Positions 1 through 8,335 of a stretch of 64,000 nt of DNA are shown piece after piece; within the stretch, counting starts at the first letter, position 1, and every line of letters begins with the position of its first letter. The stretch is from contig CAKPJN010000003.1 of assembly GCA_934162665.1 (NCBI GenBank), positions 59,971 through 123,970 on the forward strand, written 5' to 3'. Both the position numbers and the translations under genes were made by a program. This stretch comes from an uncultured Bacilli bacterium. GTDB taxonomy: Bacteria; Bacillota_I; Bacilli_A; RF39; UBA660. The notes beneath the pieces are model-generated. The model was given only the letters and a program-made list of their open reading frames with translations. It was not told the origin of the DNA and ran no database searches.

Positions 1-204
1 AATAACATCATTTTTATATTTTTCTAAAAAGAAAGTCATAGCAAGAGACCCTATTCCATATATTGGTAGATAAGGTCCAATTAAAAATCCTCTACTTAAG
101 TTTAATTTTTTATTAATTATACTTACATTAAATACTTCTACTAAGTATCCTATTATAGAAAAAACAAAAAAATATAAAAAAACTTGACAATAATTATATA
201 GCAT
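1..204 (-). CDS. Membrane protein, CmpB-like 'putative ABC transporter permease' family (N-terminal part only)
   Basis: The gene runs off the left edge; 68 N-terminal residues are visible. The start is the ATG at 204, preceded by a GAGGTG ribosome site seven bases upstream. The visible part has a first membrane helix (about residues 5-27) and then SRGFLIGPYLPIYG, which resembles the RGFL-GPY-PIYG signature of the PF06541 (CmpB) family of multi-pass membrane proteins. The molecular function of that family is not established despite its ABC-transporter label. No partner is visible because the rest lies outside the window. Confidence 0.7.
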   Translation of the reverse strand, partial: MLYNYCQVFLYFFVFSIIGYLVEVFNVSIINKKLNLSRGFLIGPYLPIYGIGSLAMTFFLEKYKNDVI

Positions 205-265
205 ATATCTACACCTCTTTTTTATTATATGTTACTTTGTGTGTTTTTACAAGTTGATACAAATA

Positions 266-298
266 AAATACTAAGTAGTAATTGTCTACTTAGTATTT
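266..298 (-). terminator. Rho-independent terminator after the ZIP transporter gene
   Basis: A perfect 13-bp inverted repeat (AAATACTAAGTAG and its complement) with a 7-base loop lies 22 bases past the ZIP stop codon. It separates the ZIP/uppP operon from the membrane-protein gene at the edge. Confidence 0.75.
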
Positions 299-319
299 GT
301 AAAAAGCATAGTTATTAAA

Positions 320-1072
320 CTATAATATAACCGCAACCGCTATTATAATTACTCCTAGTGTTAATCCTATATAAGAAGTTTTTTTGTTTTTAGATGTTTT
401 AATTCTTGGTAATAGTTCATCAAAACAAATAAATATAAGCATTCCTAAAGTTAATGATAAAAGTATTCCTAAAACTAAGTCAGTAATTGTTGTTAATCCT
501 AAGAAGAACATGATTAAACCACCAATAAATGTAGAAATAGATACAAGAATAATCGTTAATACTGTTTTGCTCATATTCTGATTACTTTGATAGAAAGTGG
601 AAGCAATTACCATACCTAATGGTATATTATGAAGACCAACTCCTAATGTAAGCATTAATCCTAACTCTGTTTCTGTAATAATAGTTGAATAGATTGCCAT
701 CCCTTCAATTATATTATGAAGAATTAACGCAATTGATGTAACTATTCCTATATGAACTAAATTATTAGTTAAATCTTCATTAGTCATTTTCTTATCTTCA
801 TGATCTGGTATAAAATTATCAAGTAATTTTAAAAGAAAAAAACCAATTGTTGTGAAAATTATAAATATATAAATATATTTTATTGATAGCTTTTCAATTA
901 CTTCTGGTAATAGGTCTGTAGCCATAAGCATTCCTAAAATTCCAAATGCTAATCCTACTACGAAATCTACTATTTTTTGTTTTTTATTTACTATTAAAGC
1001 AACTAGTGCTCCTATTAAGATAAATATACCTAATAATAGTGTTGTTAGTAGTGCAATTTTTACTTTGTCCAT
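320..1072 (-). CDS. ZIP-family divalent metal transporter
   Basis: A 250-residue protein with about eight membrane helices that probably imports zinc or another divalent metal. Helix IV holds HNIIEGMAIY and helix V holds HNIPLGMVIAS, the paired HN-x-x-x-G metal-binding motifs of the ZIP family. The loop before helix IV has an HEDKK segment but no long histidine run. The start ATG at 1072 has an AGGAG site nine bases upstream. The gene is last in a run with uppP, DUF368 and the pyrophosphatase, 12 bases behind uppP. Family assignment is firm; metal specificity is unknown. Confidence 0.9.
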   Translation of the reverse strand: MDKVKIALLTTLLLGIFILIGALVALIVNKKQKIVDFVVGLAFGILGMLMATDLLPEVIEKLSIKYIYIFIIFTTIGFFLLKLLDNFIPDHEDKKMTNEDLTNNLVHIGIVTSIALILHNIIEGMAIYSTIITETELGLMLTLGVGLHNIPLGMVIASTFYQSNQNMSKTVLTIILVSISTFIGGLIMFFLGLTTITDLVLGILLSLTLGMLIFICFDELLPRIKTSKNKKTSYIGLTLGVIIIAVAVIL

Positions 1073-1084
1073 ATACTCTCTCTC

Positions 1085-1897
1085 CTAAAATATAATACAT
1101 GCTATTACAATAGCTGCTAAAATTAAACGATAAATCATAAATACTTTAAAGTTATGATTATGTAAATACTTTAATAAATATTTAATACAAACTAGTCCAA
1201 TTACAAAGGAAATTAAAATTCCTATTATAAATGTTGATAGATTAGAAATGATTAAAGTCCAGGTTGCTTTTTTTAATAATTGTAGTGTTACTGCTCCTAA
1301 AACAACTGGTGCACTTAAGAAAAATGAAAATTTAGCAGCATCTTCTCTTTTGATTTTTAATAATCTTCCTGCAGCAATAGTTGTTCCACTACGAGAAAAA
1401 CCTGGAATCAAGGCAAATATTTGACTACATCCAATTATAACCGCATCTTTTAGAGTTATATCATTTAGTTCTTTTTCATTTTTACTACATTTGTCTGCTA
1501 AATAAATAATTATACCCATAATTGCTAGAGCTAAGGCTATTAATAAATAATTACTTCTGATAGCTTCTTCGATGATATCTTCGAATAATACTCCAACAAT
1601 AGCAGCTGGAATTGTTGCGACAATTAAATACCACATTATTTTTCCATCTTTATCTTTTGCACCTTTTGTGAAACCTTTAGTTATTATTTTTATGAAATCT
1701 TTGAAGAAGAAAACACATATAGCAAGTAGTGTACCTAAGTGTAGAGCAACGTCAAAGGATAATTCCATATTCTTACTCATATTTGCACCGATACCAAATA
1801 TATCTCTAAAGATGATTAGATGTGCGGATGATGATATTGGTAAAAATTCAGCGATCCCCTGAATAAATCCTAGAACTAGTATAGAAATAATACTCAT
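1085..1897 (-). CDS. uppP: Undecaprenyl-diphosphatase (BacA/UppP type)
   Basis: About 270 residues, the usual length. It dephosphorylates undecaprenyl diphosphate on the outer membrane face to recycle the lipid carrier used for wall polymers, and gives basal bacitracin tolerance. The N-terminal GIAEFLPISSSAHL and central PGFSRSGTTIAAG motifs, which form the active site in this family, are both intact. I place the start at the ATG at 1897: the ATG at 1906 abuts its AGGAG site with no spacing, whereas 1897 sits nine bases away. With that start the gene begins just past the stop of the DUF368 gene. Confidence 0.95.
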   Translation of the reverse strand: MSIISILVLGFIQGIAEFLPISSSAHLIIFRDIFGIGANMSKNMELSFDVALHLGTLLAICVFFFKDFIKIITKGFTKGAKDKDGKIMWYLIVATIPAAIVGVLFEDIIEEAIRSNYLLIALALAIMGIIIYLADKCSKNEKELNDITLKDAVIIGCSQIFALIPGFSRSGTTIAAGRLLKIKREDAAKFSFFLSAPVVLGAVTLQLLKKATWTLIISNLSTFIIGILISFVIGLVCIKYLLKYLHNHNFKVFMIYRLILAAIVIACIIF

Positions 1898-1898
1898 T

Positions 1899-2765
1899 TT
1901 ACTCATCTCCTAACTTATTACCAACAAACATGCCTATTACTAACATAATAATTCCTATTATAACTTGTGGAATAGAAAAGATTAAATTTGAAACATTATT
2001 CATAGTGGCAATTGGGATTGCTATAATAGATGCTAAAATGAAACCAATTACTCCGAAATAAGTTTTTGTCTCAAACTTTTCTAGTAGGTATTCTATTAAC
2101 TTAGAAATAGCTACAATTCCTACTAATATACCTGCACCAAATATTAAGGCAACTACAATGTTTGATCCTAAATCTTGGAATTTTGTTAGACTTTTAATTA
2201 CTTTTAATATTGGGTAATAGTATCCTAAAAGCATTAAAACTAATGAACCACTTACACCTGGTATTACCATAGTAGCAGCAGCTACTACTCCTACTAAAAA
2301 TAGTGTGATATAACCTAAAACATTCATATTAGTTAAATTTGCTTTTAGTGAAACATCAAATAATTGTTCTGAAAAAGCTAGTAATAAGACAATTGAGAAT
2401 GTGATAGCAACAATTACATAACTCGATATCTTTTTACATTCTTTCTTTCCTTTAATCTTTTTTAGTAATAATGGTACTCCTCCAATTACAAGTCCCATGA
2501 AAAACATGGTTGTTGGGGTTGGAAAGTGTTCATAGGAATAATCAATTACTCTACTCATAGATAATATTGCTAGGCCAATTCCTATTACAATTGGTAAAAG
2601 AAACTTTATATTCTCTTTTATTTTACTGAAAAAATGGCTTATTGCTTGAATAAAATTTTCATAAATACCTAGTGTTAAAGCTAGTGTACCTCCACTTACT
2701 CCTGGAATAATATTCGCTATTCCCATGATGAACCCCTTGATCATTAAAATTATTGTATCTTTCAT
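1899..2765 (-). CDS. DUF368 membrane protein, PopT-like undecaprenyl-phosphate translocase
   Basis: 288 residues with about eight or nine membrane helices. The tandem half-motifs NIIPGVSGGTLAL (residues 17-29) and TMVIPGVSGSLVL in the middle are the DUF368 signature and suggest an internal two-fold repeat. DUF368 (PopT) and DedA proteins have been reported as undecaprenyl-phosphate flippases that return the carrier to the cytoplasmic face. The gene lies directly upstream of uppP, which makes undecaprenyl phosphate on the outer face, so the two together would form a complete recycling step. The family is clear from the motifs; the substrate follows from the family and the neighbour. Confidence 0.88.
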   Translation of the reverse strand: MKDTIILMIKGFIMGIANIIPGVSGGTLALTLGIYENFIQAISHFFSKIKENIKFLLPIVIGIGLAILSMSRVIDYSYEHFPTPTTMFFMGLVIGGVPLLLKKIKGKKECKKISSYVIVAITFSIVLLLAFSEQLFDVSLKANLTNMNVLGYITLFLVGVVAAATMVIPGVSGSLVLMLLGYYYPILKVIKSLTKFQDLGSNIVVALIFGAGILVGIVAISKLIEYLLEKFETKTYFGVIGFILASIIAIPIATMNNVSNLIFSIPQVIIGIIMLVIGMFVGNKLGDE

Positions 2766-2775
2766 TCTATTCTCC

Positions 2776-4404
2776 TTAATTTTCGAATATGTCCATTATT
2801 AGTGGCACAACATTCTTTTTACGGGAAACACAATTTTCTATGAAATGTCCTTCCTTAATATCATCGTTTTGATATGCAATATCAATGATATCTTTTCCTT
2901 TTGTATTATATATGACATAACTACCATTTTTTATGATATCAGTTACATATAATGCTACTAAACTGTAACTATTAGCTTCAGCTGTTTCATCTAAAACATG
3001 AATATATTCATCTAATTCTTTTTCTATTTCTTCAAAATTCATAGTAAAGAATTGTGCAATAGCGAATATTTTTTCATTAACTGTATATAATTTAAAGTCA
3101 TTATATAAGACATCTTCTTTTGTCATTCCTTCTAATGAAGTACCAGCTTTTAATAAGTTCATTCCATATTCGTTATAATCTAATTCAGCTAACTTAGCTA
3201 AATTCTCAACTGCTTCTTTATCTTTAGCAGTTGTAGTTGGGCTTTTTAAAATTAAAGTATCTGATAATATTCCAGATAATAATACACCAGCAATATTTTT
3301 AGGAATTGTAACATTTCTTTCTTTATATAAGTTATATACAATGGTACATGTAGAGCCTACTGCCATATTTCTAAAATTAATTGGTTGATTAGTAGTTATA
3401 CTGCCTAAATTATGATGATCAATTATTTCTAATATATTAGCTTCTTCAATTCCTTCAGCTGTTTGTAGTTTTTCATTGTGATCTACTAAAATAACTTTTT
3501 TAGGATTTTTTTCGTTTAAGTCAGTTATTCTTAATAAACCTAGACATTTATTATTTTTATTTACAATTGGGTAATTAGTATGTTTTAGTTTATTATTTAT
3601 ATCTAATACATTATCTACATATTCTGTATCTTCAAATTTAGTTGGATTATAACTTCTAATCATTGTTTTTATATAGTTTGATAAAGTGATTAATCTTGAT
3701 ACGTGATAAGAATCATATGTTGTTTTAATAATATTTACTTTATTTTCTCTAGCAATATCAAGATGTTCTTTTTTGATTTCTCCATTACCTACAACTATGA
3801 TTAGTTTTACACCAGAGTTTACAGCATATTCAATAATACTATGTCTATCTCCTACTATTAAAATAGTATTTTTATCTAAATTTACTGTATCCATGAATGT
3901 TGTACTTCTATATGCCGCAACTAATAATTGCCCTTTTATTTCCTCATCAAATTTTAGTACTTCATTACCTTGTATTACATTTAAAATGTTAAGATAAGAT
4001 GTATCTACTGTTTCAATGTCTTCATTTATTACCATACGTGATAAATCTTTCATAGTTATAAGACCTACAAAGTCATTTTCATCTTTTACAATTGGTAGAC
4101 CAGTTAATCCTTCTTTTAACATTAATTGATAACCATTATAAATAGAATCATTTTCTTTAATAAGAAAATCTTTATGATAATTTACATCTTTTATTTGTAA
4201 TTTTACATCATTTAAATATAGAGGTTCTTTAATATCAAAATAATCTAGGGCATATTTTGTTTCTTTATTTATACTTCCTAATACTCTTGGAGTTGTATTT
4301 TCTCCTAATTGATTTTTTAAGTATGAAAGTCCAATTGCTGACATAACTGAATCAGAATCAGGTTTTTTATGTCCAAAAATATATGTTTTTTCCATTTGTC
4401 TCAC
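2776..4404 (-). CDS. ppaC: Manganese-dependent inorganic pyrophosphatase with inserted CBS/DRTGG regulatory region
   Basis: 542 residues, far longer than the 310-residue catalytic-only form. The N-terminal DHH phosphoesterase part has GHKKPDSDSV, then a CBS domain (about residues 70-125, TGLPIVKDENDFVGLIT), a DRTGG-like segment and a second CBS half, and the catalytic part resumes with LVDHNE and IDHHNLG. This is the nucleotide-regulated class II enzyme of Bacillota, in which the CBS domains bind adenine nucleotides. It hydrolyses pyrophosphate to phosphate in the cytoplasm. The start could be GTG at 4404 (AAGGA five bases upstream) or ATG at 4395; neither removes conserved residues. Confidence 0.93.
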   Translation of the reverse strand: MRQMEKTYIFGHKKPDSDSVMSAIGLSYLKNQLGENTTPRVLGSINKETKYALDYFDIKEPLYLNDVKLQIKDVNYHKDFLIKENDSIYNGYQLMLKEGLTGLPIVKDENDFVGLITMKDLSRMVINEDIETVDTSYLNILNVIQGNEVLKFDEEIKGQLLVAAYRSTTFMDTVNLDKNTILIVGDRHSIIEYAVNSGVKLIIVVGNGEIKKEHLDIARENKVNIIKTTYDSYHVSRLITLSNYIKTMIRSYNPTKFEDTEYVDNVLDINNKLKHTNYPIVNKNNKCLGLLRITDLNEKNPKKVILVDHNEKLQTAEGIEEANILEIIDHHNLGSITTNQPINFRNMAVGSTCTIVYNLYKERNVTIPKNIAGVLLSGILSDTLILKSPTTTAKDKEAVENLAKLAELDYNEYGMNLLKAGTSLEGMTKEDVLYNDFKLYTVNEKIFAIAQFFTMNFEEIEKELDEYIHVLDETAEANSYSLVALYVTDIIKNGSYVIYNTKGKDIIDIAYQNDDIKEGHFIENCVSRKKNVVPLIMDIFEN

Positions 4405-4440
4405 TTCTTTCCTTGGTAAATTATAACATATATTTTCAAT

Positions 4441-4472
4441 AAAAAAAAGGTATATTATTCACTAATATCCCT
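4441..4472 (-). terminator. Terminator after the HD-domain gene
   Basis: On the minus strand an imperfect hairpin (AGGGATATT paired with AATATACCT) runs into a run of eight T. It lies just past the stop of the HD-domain gene. Confidence 0.6.
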
Positions 4473-4484
4473 CTTTTACAACAT

Positions 4485-4988
4485 TTAACGAATTTTAAAA
4501 ATATTTATCATTAATATAAAGAAAAATGTTCCAACAGTTGTTAGTTCTTCTCTAACACTATATGTTTTTTCATAAATTGCTGCAATATCATCAACTATAT
4601 CTACGATCCAACTTTCTAGATACTTAGGTGGAGTAAAAGTAATTGGAAACATATGTGTCTTAATAATATCTTTTTGTCTTTCTGTTAAGTCTATATATTT
4701 ATTAGCATTTTCTACAGCGTAAGTTGGATGATGAATTAATTTTTTTAATTTTGTTTCGTTTGCCTCATCATCTAAAAAGAAATCATGTAGCATAGCGGCT
4801 TCTGTTGTTTCTTTATAATTAAGTCGTAAAAATTTAGTTATTTTATATGAAAAATATGCAACTCTTATTGAGTGTTCAAATCTAGTTATTCCGTGGTGAG
4901 AAATATCTTTTGTTTTTTGAAATTCTTTTATTTGTAATGATCTTTCAATTAACGAAATAAACTCATCATCTTCAAATTTATCTATCAT
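4485..4988 (-). CDS. HD-domain phosphohydrolase
   Basis: 167 residues. An HD metal site can be read in order: TRFEHSIRVA (first His), MLHDFF (the HD pair), then IHHPTYA and a later DIVDDIA Asp. This is the compact HD fold of nucleotide or cyclic-dinucleotide phosphohydrolases, and the substrate cannot be told. The ATG at 4997 abuts its AAAGGA site, so I use the ATG at 4988, nine bases downstream. The gene stands alone, with a terminator behind it and 139 bases of AT-rich sequence separating it from dnaB. Confidence 0.8.
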   Translation of the reverse strand: MIDKFEDDEFISLIERSLQIKEFQKTKDISHHGITRFEHSIRVAYFSYKITKFLRLNYKETTEAAMLHDFFLDDEANETKLKKLIHHPTYAVENANKYIDLTERQKDIIKTHMFPITFTPPKYLESWIVDIVDDIAAIYEKTYSVREELTTVGTFFFILMINIFKIR

Positions 4989-5136
4989 TTTTAACATTCC
5001 TTTATTCTATTTATTAATACTTTTGTATCATAACACAATATCTATTTCTTTTCAAGAATTTAATTTTCTTTTATATATGCTTTACAATATATTATATTCC
5101 TTAAAAACTTTGCATATTATATCATAAAACTATATT

Positions 5137-6438
5137 TTATACAAGTTCTTTTAAAATTTTATCTAATTCTTCACTTTCTTCTTTTGACACTTCTGTTTTA
5201 TCTAATTTTTGATTGAACCAAACTGGTAGATTATCATCAGTCTTTTTAGTTTTTGGAGTATCTTTCTTAGTAGTTACTATCTTTCTTAGTTTTTTATGCT
5301 CTTTCTCAGTTATTTTCATAGCATCTTCTACTGTTTCAATATTTAATCTTTTCCATTGCCCAGCAATTGTTTCTACATAACTTTTTTTAAGTTGTTCATG
5401 ATTGATTTTTAATACATATGATATTAAAACATTAACAACCCCTGGATTTAATTTTTGATCTATTAAAAGACTTTCTATTAGTCGTTTATCTCTATCAGTT
5501 GGTTCTGCACCTTTATATTTAGCTTTTAATAATTGATATGGAGTAATATTTTCAAAAGTATAGACCATTTTAGCCCATTTAGATGTATCTCCGGTTGGCT
5601 TTTTTAGATAATCTGGTTGTTTATTATAAATTAGAGTTGGAAGTGAACCGCCTTGTTCAAATTGATAATAGTCTCTAGCTGATTTTCTTAAATGGGTTTT
5701 ATCGATAAGACCTTTTTCATTTATTGAATCCCTTACTAAATTTTTCATATCTAATGTTTCTAGATTATAGATGAAACTTAATGAGTTTATTAACTCTTTA
5801 ATTTCTTTTGAAAAACACTTTTCGTTATACATATCACTAGGAATACTAGATATTAGTAAATTAAAGTCTATCCCATTATTTATTTTTATATTATTACTAT
5901 CTCTTTTAGTTATATCATTTTTTAATTCTTCTGGTGTTTTAACAACAGCTGTAAACACTTCATCAAAGCTATTAGTAATTTCTTCATAATCTCTTAAATT
6001 TAGTCTAGGAACTTTATAATAATTAATAATCTTATCATATTCTTTTTTCCCTAAATTATTGTATAAGACTACATTTAATATGGGATGATTAAAAAATTCA
6101 TTTGGAGTAATTGGTGAATATAGTAAATAAACATAATTATTAATATTTCCCTTTTTTAGATAACTTTTAATAAGTCCTACTGCTTCTAGTTTCTCTCTAG
6201 CAATAACAATATCTTCTAACTTCAATTGCATAGTAGCCATTAAATGATGGTGAGTTAAATCATTACTCATGACTTGCATTTTATCTAAGTCATCAAGTAG
6301 CGTAAAATATAATGATACAGCTGTATAACCGATTATTGGTTGATATAACATACTAATTAATTTCTTATCACTATCATTAATAATAGTTTTATTTATAACT
6401 GTGTATGTATCAGCTGGCAATATAGTTATATTTTTCAT
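5137..6438 (-). CDS. dnaB: Replication initiation / membrane attachment protein DnaB (Bacillus type)
   Basis: 433 residues. The N-terminal half (MLYQPIIGYTAVSLYFTLL onward) is the winged-helix DnaB N-domain. The C-terminal half (YTFENITPYQLLKAKY, then SLLIDQKLNPGVVNVLISYVL) is the DnaB_2/DnaD-like domain that helps load the replicative helicase at oriC and PriA forks with DnaD and DnaI. The tail is lysine-rich and probably disordered. It is not the DnaB helicase of E. coli, as it lacks Walker motifs. In Bacillus it is followed by dnaI; here no dnaI follows, and the next element is a decayed surface-protein gene. Confidence 0.9.
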   Translation of the reverse strand: MKNITILPADTYTVINKTIINDSDKKLISMLYQPIIGYTAVSLYFTLLDDLDKMQVMSNDLTHHHLMATMQLKLEDIVIAREKLEAVGLIKSYLKKGNINNYVYLLYSPITPNEFFNHPILNVVLYNNLGKKEYDKIINYYKVPRLNLRDYEEITNSFDEVFTAVVKTPEELKNDITKRDSNNIKINNGIDFNLLISSIPSDMYNEKCFSKEIKELINSLSFIYNLETLDMKNLVRDSINEKGLIDKTHLRKSARDYYQFEQGGSLPTLIYNKQPDYLKKPTGDTSKWAKMVYTFENITPYQLLKAKYKGAEPTDRDKRLIESLLIDQKLNPGVVNVLISYVLKINHEQLKKSYVETIAGQWKRLNIETVEDAMKITEKEHKKLRKIVTTKKDTPKTKKTDDNLPVWFNQKLDKTEVSKEESEELDKILKELV

Positions 6439-6527
6439 TTTCTCACCTACCTGCTTTTTTATTATATATGATTTTTTATATTTTTACTATAATATTTTAA
6501 ATTTAATAAAAAATAAATACAATCTAA

Positions 6528-6556
6528 AAATCCTAATCTTTAAAAGACTAGGATTT
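6528..6556 (-). terminator. Terminator after the TasA-like remnant
   Basis: The hairpin has an eight-base stem (AAATCCTA with its complement) and runs into TTTTTAG on the minus strand, 10 bases past the remnant's stop codon. Confidence 0.7.
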
Positions 6557-6565
6557 AAATATTAA

Positions 6566-7360
6566 TTAGTAAATAATATTTGATTTTGAAACTTCAATTG
6601 CTGGACGTACACCATGTTTTCCACCTGGTCCATTACTACAATCGCTACCTTCACAAATAGTACCAGACCAAGCATTAATCTGATATGAACCATCTAATGC
6701 ATAAAATAGATAATCAGTACTATTACTACTATCAAATAAATATAAGTTTTCAAATAGATAGTGATAATCAACTAATAAATCTTTATTTGCAGATTGTCCC
6801 AATGATGTATCTATTGATACACCAGTTGCGGTTTCTATTTCAGATTTAGTTAAATTTCTAACTTGCTTTATATTTTTCCAATCAGTAGGTTGTGAAGCTA
6901 ACACAGTATAATAAGACATCGCAGCTTTTTCTTCATTTCCTGTTATATAATAAAACCTTTCTGTATTTTCATCATATGTTCTATCACCATTAATATCACA
7001 ATTGAAAATGTCTCCTGCTGTTAGAACTCCTGCTGTTCCTAAATTGCCATAATATCCTACGGGCACACCACCTTCACCAGGTTTGTGAAAAAAATTACTA
7101 CTAGAACCAAACTCAGCATGTCTAAATGTACCTCTTTGGCACGCTACAACTGGCTCTTTAACTTGAGTTGCTTCTACTCTAAGTTTTTCTCTAAATGTTG
7201 TTCCCATAACTCCATTATCTGCATCTTGATCAATCCATAATCTTAATGTATATGTATGCGTTGTATCTTTTTCTATTACTCCACTATCAAGTATTCTATT
7301 TGGATTTTCTCCTATTTTTGTTAATAATTGAGTAGTTGCTACTCCATTCTTACTATCATA
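6566..7360 (-). pseudogene. 5'-truncated TasA/camelysin-like surface protein with C-terminal lectin-like (FISUMP/DUF6273-like) domain
   Basis: The open frame runs from codon 7360 to 6566, about 264 codons. A TGA at 7363-7361 closes it upstream, and no signal peptide precedes it. The first ~70 residues (GENPNR, YTLRLWIDQDADNGVMGTTFR, EKLRVEATQVK) align with the C-terminal third of the intact TasA-like protein at 61782-62360. The remainder is a globular domain ending KHGVRPAIEV, the GVRPA signature of FISUMP/DUF6273-like domains. An ATG at 7207 exists but lies inside the conserved region with no proper ribosome site. I therefore read this as a gene that lost its N-terminal half; a short protein from 7207 cannot be excluded. 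Confidence 0.65.
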
Positions 7361-7370
7361 TCATAAACAA

Positions 7371-7457
7371 ATTATACCGCTATTAAAATAATAATCAAAA
7401 GAAATAGCTTTATATTACATTTTAAATTAAAATAATACACAATTAGACACTTTATCT
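7371..7457 (-). promoter_or_regulatory. Promoter and upstream motif of the truncated TasA-like gene
   Basis: On the minus strand TTGATT (7398-7393) and TATAAT (7376-7371) are separated by 16 bases. ATAAAGTGTCTAA lies upstream around 7444-7456, the same motif found before the other two TasA-like genes. The promoter now faces a truncated reading frame. The rest of the 195-base gap to pilD contains only the pilD terminator. Confidence 0.45.
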
Positions 7458-7501
7458 AAGTTTTTTATTTATTAAATAAATTTAATCTTATATAATATTA
7501 A

Positions 7502-7529
7502 AACTTCAAAAGATTTCTCCTTTGAAGTT
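7502..7529 (-). terminator. Terminator of the pilC-pilD operon
   Basis: A nine-base inverted repeat (AACTTCAAA with its complement) lies about 30 bases past the pilD stop and runs into TTTTAAT on the minus strand. Confidence 0.65.
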
Positions 7530-7559
7530 ATTCTTTGATTGTCATGATGGCATCTTAAA

Positions 7560-8324
7560 TTAAAGTCCTAAAAACTTTATTATCATGTTAGGCGTTATTT
7601 TAGTAAAATATATAATCGCAAATGCAATTAACAAGAAAGGTCCAAATGGTATTACTTTTTCTTTTTGTTTAATTAAAAGAAGAAATGAGATTGGTAAAGC
7701 GATTAAACTTCCTAAAAATATTGATAATGTTCCTAGAAGTGGATCTAAGACAAGGCCAAATAAAAACATCATCTTTATATCTCCTCCACCGAGAGATTCT
7801 CTTTTAAACATTTTATTTCCTATTAACATAATTAAATACATTAAGGTAAATAGAAAAAAACCTATTAATATTTGAGTGAGACAACCTTTTAGTCCTAAAT
7901 TAAAAATTTGAATAATTATAAAATAGATACTAAAGAAGATTAAGACTTCATCTGGTATTACTAAATAATTTAAATCACTTACGCTTACAATTATTAGTAA
8001 TGAGATAATTCCTAATGCAATTAATAATTCATATGAAAGACCAAAACTATAATATGATACAGAAAATAAAACGCCAGTAAAAAACTCCATTAATGGTAAC
8101 ATGATATCTATTTTTTTATGGCAATATCTGCATTTTCCTCTTTGAATTATATATGAAAGTATTGGTATCATTTCATATAACTTTAATTGATTATCACAAC
8201 TATCACATTTTGAATGACTAGTTGTGAAATTTTCACCTTTAGGTAATCTTAGACCAACTACTGTATAAAAGGAACCAAATATTGTTCCTAAAATAAAGAA
8301 GATAACTAAATATATTGTATTCAT
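7560..8324 (-). CDS. pilD: Prepilin peptidase / N-methyltransferase (PilD/ComC type)
   Basis: 254 residues with about seven membrane helices. It cleaves and N-methylates type IV prepilins at the inner membrane. The cytoplasmic loop has the paired CDSCDN and CRYCHK cysteine motifs of the methyltransferase domain. The catalytic aspartates sit in SDLNYLVIPDE and GGGDIKMMFLFG, the latter being the GxGD motif of this aspartyl protease family. It lies 11 bases downstream of pilC. A likely substrate, the large prepilin at 18979-20880, is in the same window. Confidence 0.93.
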   Translation of the reverse strand: MNTIYLVIFFILGTIFGSFYTVVGLRLPKGENFTTSHSKCDSCDNQLKLYEMIPILSYIIQRGKCRYCHKKIDIMLPLMEFFTGVLFSVSYYSFGLSYELLIALGIISLLIIVSVSDLNYLVIPDEVLIFFSIYFIIIQIFNLGLKGCLTQILIGFFLFTLMYLIMLIGNKMFKRESLGGGDIKMMFLFGLVLDPLLGTLSIFLGSLIALPISFLLLIKQKEKVIPFGPFLLIAFAIIYFTKITPNMIIKFLGL

Positions 8325-8335
8325 AATTATCCTCC

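Noticed and set aside
4395..4404. Choosing between GTG 4404 and ATG 4395 as the pyrophosphatase start
   Set aside because: Both retain all conserved residues; the ribosome-site distance slightly favours the GTG, so no firm decision was made.
7207..7360. TGA read as tryptophan to join the truncated surface-protein frame
   Set aside because: TGG is used for Trp throughout and TGA ends several genes (for example yqzL). No coding homology lies beyond the TGA.
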